NCBI GenBank assembly: GCA_949282265.1 | Contig: CASDOZ010000015.1 | Span: 1 to 64,000 of the forward strand | Direction of reading: 5' to 3' | Length of the DNA: 64,000 bases | From: an uncultured Bacteroidales bacterium | Lineage (GTDB): Bacteria > Bacteroidota > Bacteroidia > Bacteroidales > Paludibacteraceae | Part shown: piece after piece, positions 58,390-64,000 of the stretch | How positions within the stretch are numbered: the stretch's first letter is position 1 | Layout: each line of letters opens with the position of its first letter | Notes under the pieces: model-generated | Told to the model about the DNA's origin: nothing | What the model saw: only the letters and a program-made list of their open reading frames with translations | Database searches by the model: none | Position numbers and translations under genes: made by a program

Positions 58390-59163
58390 TTATTCAAAAC
58401 GCAAATGCTTAATGGTCTTGCTGTTGTGTTGCAACGATGTCAGGGACTTGATGCCGATTTTCAGATGTTCTTCCACATAATTGGCCGTTACGTGCCTGTC
58501 GCTCTCCGAGGTCTTAATGCCATCGGGCTGCAGCGGCATGTCCGAAACCAGTAGCAACGCACCTGTGGGTATGCTGTTGTGGAATCCGACGGAAAAGAGC
58601 GTCGCGGTTTCCATATCCACAGCCAGGGCGCGCGTGCTGCGCAGATAGTTGCAGAACGCCTCATCATGTTCCCACACACGGCGGTTGGTTGTGTAAACGG
58701 TACCGGTCCAGTAGTCGTGCCCGAAGTCACGGATATTGGACGAAACGGCACGCTGCAGATTGAACGCCGGCAAAGCCGGAATCTCCGGCGGGAAATAGTC
58801 GTTGGATGTTCCCTCGCCACGTATGGCCGCGCTCGGCAGGATGTAATCGCCCACATGGTTTTTGTCGCGCAGGCCGCCGCATTTGCCCAGGAACAGAGCT
58901 GCTTTGGGATGTATGGCCGACAATATATCCATGATAATGGCGGCATTCGGGCTACCCATGCCGAAATTGATAATCGTGATGCCCTTGGCCGACGCATTGA
59001 TCATATTGCCGTCGCGCCCTAAAACAGGCACGTCAAACCATTCGGCAAACATTTCCACATAATTATTAAAATTGGTCAGCAAAATATAATCGTCAAACTG
59101 GTCCAACGGACGTTTGGTGTAACGCGGCAACCAATTTTCCACAATTTCCTCTTTTGTTTTCAT
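58390..59163 (-). CDS. amn: AMP nucleosidase
   Basis: 257 residues from ATG 59163. It matches the phosphorylase-like family with FGMGSPNAAIIMDIL, GKCGGLRDKNHVGDYI and AVDMETATLFSVG, the short form found in Bacteroidota rather than the long E. coli protein. It splits AMP into adenine and ribose 5-phosphate. It may share a transcript with mtaB downstream. The HsdR_N-type gene starts divergently 107 bases away. Confidence 0.88.
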   Translation of the reverse strand: MKTKEEIVENWLPRYTKRPLDQFDDYILLTNFNNYVEMFAEWFDVPVLGRDGNMINASAKGITIINFGMGSPNAAIIMDILSAIHPKAALFLGKCGGLRDKNHVGDYILPSAAIRGEGTSNDYFPPEIPALPAFNLQRAVSSNIRDFGHDYWTGTVYTTNRRVWEHDEAFCNYLRSTRALAVDMETATLFSVGFHNSIPTGALLLVSDMPLQPDGIKTSESDRHVTANYVEEHLKIGIKSLTSLQHNSKTIKHLRFE

Positions 59164-59237
59164 AGCTGTCAATATTATAAAGTAAACGGTAGTCGGAAAG
59201 ACGAACAAATATATTCCAGACTTCGGAAAAATCTGCC

Positions 59238-59245
59238 TATCTTTG
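59238..59245 (+). promoter_or_regulatory. -7 element of the HsdR_N-like gene
   Basis: TATCTTTG 25 bases before the ATG at 59271. Confidence 0.5.
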
Positions 59246-59270
59246 CCAAACGGAATACAAAAGTACAAAA

Positions 59271-59750
59271 ATGTTTCAACTCAACCTACCCTCTTTCGAT
59301 TTTAAGCTGAAAAAATCAGATAAAAAATACCTGATTTACGATGAGTGGCGCAAAAAATTCGTTGCGCTGACACCCGAAGAATGGGTCAGGCAGCATTTTT
59401 TGCATTTTTTGGTCAATAACCTGCATTTTCCGGCCGGACTGCTGGCCGTGGAGCAAGTTTTGGACGTGAACGGTATGCAAAAACGTTGCGATGCCATAGC
59501 CTACACGCCTACGGCCGAACCGCTGGCCATTATTGAGTTGAAAGCGCCGCATGTTGAATTGTCGCAGGAAGTTTTTGACCAAGTGGCCATCTACAACAGC
59601 CGCCTGCAAGTGGATTGCTTTTTCATCAGCAACGGACTGGAACATTACGCTTGCCACACCGACCACGGTTCGACAAGTTACCAGTTTTACAGGCAGTTGC
59701 CTGAATATGAAACGTTACTGAACGGGAAAAATAATCGGGAACAAGAATAG
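59271..59750 (+). CDS. HsdR N-terminal-like nuclease domain protein
   Basis: 159 residues, a stand-alone form of the type I restriction enzyme R N-terminal domain. KRCDAIAYTP and AIIELKAPH form the D...E-x-K pattern of PD-(D/E)XK nucleases. No helicase or specificity subunit is attached. It is found singly in many Bacteroidota genomes. The role is unknown: orphan nuclease, DNA-repair part or defence. It has its own promoter and lies just left of the McrBC-like locus, but the spacer of about 270 bases argues against one operon. Confidence 0.75.
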   Translation: MFQLNLPSFDFKLKKSDKKYLIYDEWRKKFVALTPEEWVRQHFLHFLVNNLHFPAGLLAVEQVLDVNGMQKRCDAIAYTPTAEPLAIIELKAPHVELSQEVFDQVAIYNSRLQVDCFFISNGLEHYACHTDHGSTSYQFYRQLPEYETLLNGKNNREQE

Positions 59751-60022
59751 TCCTTCCTAAAAAGCGGACTACCGGCAACGCCATCCACTGCATCAACAAA
59801 GAAAGTAATCTAAAGCCTGTCTTTATGAACAGTTGTCCGCATAAATGAGAAAAATATGTATCGTTAAAAGCCACTTGGAATTAGCAATCGGGGTGGCGAA
59901 AAGGATGAGCAACCGGATAAATTATATAAAAAACAGCCTATTCGGCTATTATGCATAAATTATGTTACTTGCTTGTTTCCACATTTATGTTTATTTTTGC
60001 ACACAGATGTAGAAAGTTTTCT
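59751..60022. other. Intergenic region before the restriction locus
   Basis: No protein gene was recognised. It contains a small AGCC / GGCT hairpin around 59932-59947 and, at its end, the regulator promoter. A boundary of the AT-rich restriction locus probably lies here. Confidence 0.5.
59969..59999 (+). promoter_or_regulatory. Promoter of the McrBC-like locus
   Basis: TTG at 59969-59971 and TATTTTTG at 59992-59999 with a 20-base spacer, 23 bases before the regulator ATG. It is the only promoter pair found for the three genes. Confidence 0.6.
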
Positions 60023-60232
60023 ATGGAAAAGAAGGTATATAAAAATAGGATTAGGGTTGTCTTGGCTGAGAAAATGATTACAAACACTTATTTGGCAGAA
60101 CAACTTGGGGTATCAAAAATGACCATAAGCCGGTGGTGTACCAACACCACACAACCGAGTGCCCCGCAATTGATTGAAATTTCAAGGGTGCTACAATGTG
60201 ATTTGAAAGATTTGTATGAACCGTATGAATAG
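60023..60232 (+). CDS. Small XRE helix-turn-helix regulator
   Basis: 69 residues from ATG 60023. It contains a complete XRE/Cro-type helix-turn-helix (YLAEQLGVSKMTISRWCTN, about 25-43) and little else (ISRVLQCDLKDLYEPY). Regulators of this size often act as controller proteins of restriction systems or repress their own operon. It ends 11 bases before the McrB-like gene, so it is co-transcribed and likely controls the locus. Confidence 0.88.
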   Translation: MEKKVYKNRIRVVLAEKMITNTYLAEQLGVSKMTISRWCTNTTQPSAPQLIEISRVLQCDLKDLYEPYE

Positions 60233-60243
60233 GATAATTTGTT

Positions 60244-61728
60244 ATGATATATAATAGCTTAAAAATAGGAGATTTATCGGAAAATGGTCAAGTAGAAATT
60301 TTTGATCAGGATAGGTTGTGCTATAAAGTAATCTCACGTAGTAAAGGAGCTTATGGTATTAGAACGATTTCTAAAAAATTATTGGATGAATTTTACGAAT
60401 TATATATAGAAAGACCTGACATAACAGCAAATGAAGCACGTGAATTATTATGCGGCCAATCAGATATTGATAAGTTTGAATATGGTTATGCTTCTACACT
60501 TTGGCAAATGGCTAAAATGTTAGATGCAAACAGAAAAAACATCCAATCAAATTCATCGCATGATGAACCGAGTTCTGATAAATCCATTGCTCATCAAATA
60601 ATCTTTTACGGAGCACCTGGAACTGGAAAGTCTCATAAAATCAAGGAGCAATTAGACGGAGTATCAAAAGAAAATATTTTCAGGACGACATTCCATCCGG
60701 ACAGTGATTATTCCACCTTTGTTGGGGCATATAAGCCGACAATGGAAAAAGAAAGTGAGATTTTATATGGGAAAGATGAGTTGATCAGTAAATTAACTGA
60801 GTTAAAGGAGCAAGGTGTCACTTATTCTCCACAAAAATTTGGAGCTAAATATTGGTATTCATTAAAACAACTTACTTTGGCTGATAAAAGAGATATTTTA
60901 TTGGCTTGTGGCATGTCCGATAATTATACTGTAGAATTTGATAAAGGGATTGCGGTTGGTGAAGAATTTCTGAAAGAGACAAAAAAGTCTAGAATTGTAT
61001 ACAATTTCATTCCTCAGACATTTCTTAACGCTTATATGCAAGCATACAGGAAACCTAATGAAAAGGTTTATCTTATTATCGAGGAAATCAACAGAGGAAA
61101 CTGTGCCCAGATATTTGGTGATTTGTTTCAATTGCTTGATAGAGATGAGAATGGGGTTTCTGAATACACTATTAAAGCAGATGCCGACTTGAAAGCTCTT
61201 TTGGAAGATGAAATGGGCAAAGATAGTGCTGCCATAAAAGATGGGGAACTTTGTTTGCCGGCAAATCTTTATATCTATGCAACCATGAATACCTCCGACC
61301 AATCGTTATTCCCGATTGACAGCGCATTCAAGAGACGTTGGGACTGGGAATATGAACCAATAAAATATAAAAACACGGATTGGCTGATTGATATTGATGG
61401 GTTGAAATATAACTGGACCGATTTCCAAAAAGAAGTCAATACACGTATTTTGAAAGACACCGGTTCTGAAGACAAGATGCTGGGCGATTATTTTGTCAAT
61501 CCACCGGCAAAGGTCATATCCTATGACTTGTTTAGAAACAAAATATTGTTCTATCTGTGGAATGATGTATGCAAAGACGGCGATGCCGACATATTCCCCA
61601 CAGATGAGGATTTCTCTTTCTCTAAATTGCATGATGAAGATAGCAAGCGACTCGTTGTCTCAATGATGGACAAACTGAATTTGAAGCCTATTAACGAGAA
61701 TAGTGCGGAAGATAAATGGGACGAATAA
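60244..61728 (+). CDS. McrB-like AAA+ ATPase/GTPase of a restriction system
   Basis: 494 residues. An N-terminal domain of about 100 residues (KIGDLSENGQVEIFD, ANEARELLCGQSDIDKFEYG) has no family that I recognise and probably reads DNA. The AAA+ module follows with Walker A GAPGTGKS (about 123), Walker B VYLIIEEINRGN (about 277), the McrB-type sensor MNTSDQS (family MNTAD) and the arginine-finger-like FKRRW. In McrBC and LlaJI systems this subunit translocates DNA in a GTP- or ATP-dependent way and drives the nuclease partner. It lies 27 bases upstream of the nuclease gene and is markedly AT-rich. Confidence 0.85.
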   Translation: MIYNSLKIGDLSENGQVEIFDQDRLCYKVISRSKGAYGIRTISKKLLDEFYELYIERPDITANEARELLCGQSDIDKFEYGYASTLWQMAKMLDANRKNIQSNSSHDEPSSDKSIAHQIIFYGAPGTGKSHKIKEQLDGVSKENIFRTTFHPDSDYSTFVGAYKPTMEKESEILYGKDELISKLTELKEQGVTYSPQKFGAKYWYSLKQLTLADKRDILLACGMSDNYTVEFDKGIAVGEEFLKETKKSRIVYNFIPQTFLNAYMQAYRKPNEKVYLIIEEINRGNCAQIFGDLFQLLDRDENGVSEYTIKADADLKALLEDEMGKDSAAIKDGELCLPANLYIYATMNTSDQSLFPIDSAFKRRWDWEYEPIKYKNTDWLIDIDGLKYNWTDFQKEVNTRILKDTGSEDKMLGDYFVNPPAKVISYDLFRNKILFYLWNDVCKDGDADIFPTDEDFSFSKLHDEDSKRLVVSMMDKLNLKPINENSAEDKWDE

Positions 61729-61755
61729 GAGGATTAATATTCAAAAATTTCTATT

Positions 61756-63999
61756 ATGCTGCTGTTCATCGAAGGCTACCCTTATAATCTGCATGAAACG
61801 GTCAAGGATGGATTGACCGTCAGAGAGGTACTCAAGGATGTAGTGTCCGTTCCTGAAAAAGAATACAGATACGCCTTTGAGTATGTAGGGTATTGTTATA
61901 GCAAGGCGGCAAAAGATGTCATTTTCTTTCTGCCCAAAGTGGTGCTGACCGGTGAGCAGAACGAAGAAAACGGTGATGATACGATATTCGGCGCATCACC
62001 GCAAGAAATCATTGACTTTGAATCGGACAAAATAAAGTCCAAGTTCACAGAAGAAGGGTGCAAGGAATACAAGGAGTTTCTTTCCACGCTTTCGATATGG
62101 GTTTACAGGACTATCAGCGTGTATAAACAGACGCACAATGACAATATACTTGAAAGCAAGGAATACCAAACAGAAAGCCGAGGCCGGAAACAGAAGCATA
62201 ACACTTTACTTGATGTGATTATAGCCCTTCGTGACTTCAATCGTGACAATCAGGACTATTTTACATTTATCGCTAAAAACGTGCATTCCGGTTACAACAA
62301 AATCAACTGGAACAAGACCATCGCAGCATCGCATGCCTTTATACAAAACGACACTCCTGTCTATATCGAACCTGTCAACAGAAAGAAACTGGTCAATTTT
62401 GACGAAGAACTGCTTGTCATCTACTTTTCGATATTGAACTACATACGTGAGGCACATGGCTTTTCTTTTGAAATCAATATCCATTATCAGCTGATAAGTC
62501 CCGACAAACTGAGACGGTCGTACATCAAAAAGAACTTAGGATGCAAACGTCTGAAACAAATCAAGTACAAATATTTCTCCGACAAGGCTCTGCGAATATG
62601 GGATTTATGCTATGCGTTTTTTGACAGAGAGTATAAGATAGCGATGAACAGACAGTCGGAAGACTTTTTGCTTGCCAAAGACTTCGATCATATTTTCGAA
62701 GTGATGATTGATACCCTTATCAGCGGCAACGACAAACAGAACTTGCCAAAAGAACTTACCGAACAGAAAGACGGGAAACTTGTCGACCACATGTTCATCG
62801 GGCAAGGGCTTATTGAGCAATCTGACTTGCGGTCGGAACTGACTTACTATATCGGGGACAGCAAATATTACAAGCGTTCCAAGAATGACCGGACGCAGCT
62901 TGGCGACAAGTCCATTTACAAGCAATACACATACGCCAAAAACGTCATCCAGTGGAATATGAATCTTTTTCTTGACGGTGACGGCAACGGAGAGCAACCG
63001 CAACTGAGGGATGCACTGACAGAAGGATATAATCCGATACCCAATTTCTTCATTAGCGCAAGAATTCCCGACAAGCAAAGTGGAGGTTCAAAATTCCTTT
63101 CTTTTGATGACAGGGAACTGAAAACGCAAGGAGGAGGTGTCCAACTGAACCGCCAGTTTGAAAATCGTCTGTTTGACCGTGATACACTTTTGCTATGCCA
63201 TTATGACGTGAACTTCCTGTACATTGTTTCGTTATATGGCCGAAACAATAAAAGTGCGCAAAACACATGGCGAGAATATGTCCGCAAGGAATTCAGAAGC
63301 AGGATTCAAGGCACTTTGAACCAATTATATACATTCAGAACTATCCAGCCACGTGAGGGAATGGATTGCCATCAGTTTATCCAGGATAATTTTCAACGCC
63401 TGAACGGAAAACTGTATCGTCCGAAGACAGACAGCAACTATCTGATTCTAGCATTGATGAAAGACGAAGAAGCCGACATGTGGAAAACTCTTCGTGTCAA
63501 ACCCGAAGTAATCAGAAATGAAGTGGAGAAGAATAACGAATTGTTGGACAGTCTGCAAACCCATTTCTATGTCAGCAATCCTTTCATGCTCGATGCGGAA
63601 CTTCATGTAGAAGTTGCCGAAAATGTAGGCACGTTGAATAAATTACCAAAACCGGAAACTAAGGATATTCTGACAGGCTTAGTGCGAAAAACAGATACGG
63701 ATTATGCGGACTTTTACAACCATACCGCAAAAAACTATACAATGGAAAGAGTACCAACCTCTATCAATGTGATGGATATCAAGTATTTCCTACCGATGGT
63801 CGGCGGAGATATTGACGGTTATTATAAGGTTGAAAAAGTATATTTTGGCTCAAAAGACAGCAAGCCATGCTTAAAATTGAATCTGTCTTCATTTATTTCA
63901 TTGGGTGATGCAAGGGTTCTCATATATCGCATTAAAATGCAGCCGGGAGAGTTGATTTCCAATGATATAATGGTAAAATTATACAAACAAAAAATTTAA
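61756..63999 (+). CDS. LlaJI/McrC-like restriction endonuclease subunit
   Basis: 747 residues, complete one base before the window edge. The N-terminal part (FIEGYPYNL, YVGYCYSKAAKDVIFFLPKVVL) resembles the LlaJI-family restriction endonuclease subunit that binds the ATPase. A PD-(D/E)XK-type centre is visible at DHMFIGQG then YYIGDSKYYKRS (about 350-372), where the DSK triad fits D-x-K. The rest (about 450-747) is not assigned. Cleavage would need the McrB-like partner. The substrate may be modified DNA or a specific site protected by a methyltransferase outside this window. Confidence 0.8.
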   Translation: MLLFIEGYPYNLHETVKDGLTVREVLKDVVSVPEKEYRYAFEYVGYCYSKAAKDVIFFLPKVVLTGEQNEENGDDTIFGASPQEIIDFESDKIKSKFTEEGCKEYKEFLSTLSIWVYRTISVYKQTHNDNILESKEYQTESRGRKQKHNTLLDVIIALRDFNRDNQDYFTFIAKNVHSGYNKINWNKTIAASHAFIQNDTPVYIEPVNRKKLVNFDEELLVIYFSILNYIREAHGFSFEINIHYQLISPDKLRRSYIKKNLGCKRLKQIKYKYFSDKALRIWDLCYAFFDREYKIAMNRQSEDFLLAKDFDHIFEVMIDTLISGNDKQNLPKELTEQKDGKLVDHMFIGQGLIEQSDLRSELTYYIGDSKYYKRSKNDRTQLGDKSIYKQYTYAKNVIQWNMNLFLDGDGNGEQPQLRDALTEGYNPIPNFFISARIPDKQSGGSKFLSFDDRELKTQGGGVQLNRQFENRLFDRDTLLLCHYDVNFLYIVSLYGRNNKSAQNTWREYVRKEFRSRIQGTLNQLYTFRTIQPREGMDCHQFIQDNFQRLNGKLYRPKTDSNYLILALMKDEEADMWKTLRVKPEVIRNEVEKNNELLDSLQTHFYVSNPFMLDAELHVEVAENVGTLNKLPKPETKDILTGLVRKTDTDYADFYNHTAKNYTMERVPTSINVMDIKYFLPMVGGDIDGYYKVEKVYFGSKDSKPCLKLNLSSFISLGDARVLIYRIKMQPGELISNDIMVKLYKQKI

Positions 64000-64000
64000 C

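Noticed and set aside
59626-59874. 82-codon open frame on the minus strand at the left of the restriction locus
   Set aside because: It overlaps the end of the HsdR_N-like gene, has no promoter and shows no known motif.

Overview
The window is a chromosomal segment of a Bacteroidota bacterium, almost certainly order Bacteroidales. The evidence is promoters of the TTG / TAnnTTTG type (-33/-7), a FeoA-FeoB fusion, DUF4293 and DUF4494 proteins, an outer-membrane TonB-dependent receptor, a hybrid two-component system of the polysaccharide-utilisation type, a Rho factor with a long low-complexity insert, and a sorting tail on a secreted glycosidase. The genus cannot be settled by reading. I found no rRNA, tRNA, CRISPR array or insertion sequence.

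Layout. 1-202 is the tail of an AAA+ ATPase. 361-1297 holds a broken copy of the start of a macro-domain-like gene followed by the first third of a TonB-dependent receptor. 1336-31600 carries a yjbQ gene, feoAB, a wbpD-wbpB sugar pair with a DUF4293 gene, a seven-gene minus-strand run (pyrG-yidC-tyrA-M23-dxr-rseP-purB), ppdK, a GC-richer group (Crp regulator, frameshifted EamA transporter, a 39-residue protein, HEAT-like protein, TIGR04076 protein, zinc alcohol dehydrogenase, hexapeptide acetyltransferase), a GH84 glucosaminidase, a glycosyltransferase, a Nudix hydrolase and an intact macro-domain-like gene. The missing C-terminal two thirds of the receptor lies at 30035-31613 on the other strand. 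31695-42640 is housekeeping: SDR, aspS, fabD, pepT, gcvT, porin, hisD, metallophosphoesterase, yggS and DUF4494. 43312-53410 is a decaying AT-rich polysaccharide-utilisation locus (GH43, GH3 remnant, truncated hybrid sensor, frameshifted GH2, sialate O-acetylesterase) with tsaB embedded. 53531-59750 is housekeeping again (sirtuin, YhcC-type radical SAM, rho, mtaB, amn, an orphan HsdR_N-like nuclease domain). 60023-63999 is a complete three-gene McrBC/LlaJI-like restriction locus: a small XRE regulator, an AAA+ McrB-like ATPase and a large nuclease.

The clearest structural signal is a roughly 30.3 kb inversion. The receptor is split into 458-1287 (+) and 31613-30035 (-), and the two halves meet in a perfect 15-bp inverted repeat (1273-1287 and 31599-31613). 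Re-inverting the interval restores one uninterrupted receptor reading frame. It also puts yjbQ convergent with the SDR gene, next to the bidirectional terminator at 31625-31671. In the restored order the receptor is bracketed by two direct copies of the first 43 bases of the macro-domain-like gene. The upstream copy forms a 32-codon leader ORF whose stop overlaps the receptor start.

A second rearrangement sits at about 45045-45062, where a GH3 gene and a divergent hybrid sensor gene have both lost their 5' ends at one junction, as if a block between and into them was deleted. Together with the GH2 frameshift and the absence of susC/susD, this suggests the locus no longer works. The restriction locus at the right edge has no methyltransferase within the window, so it may be either modification-dependent or a type II-like system whose methylases lie downstream.
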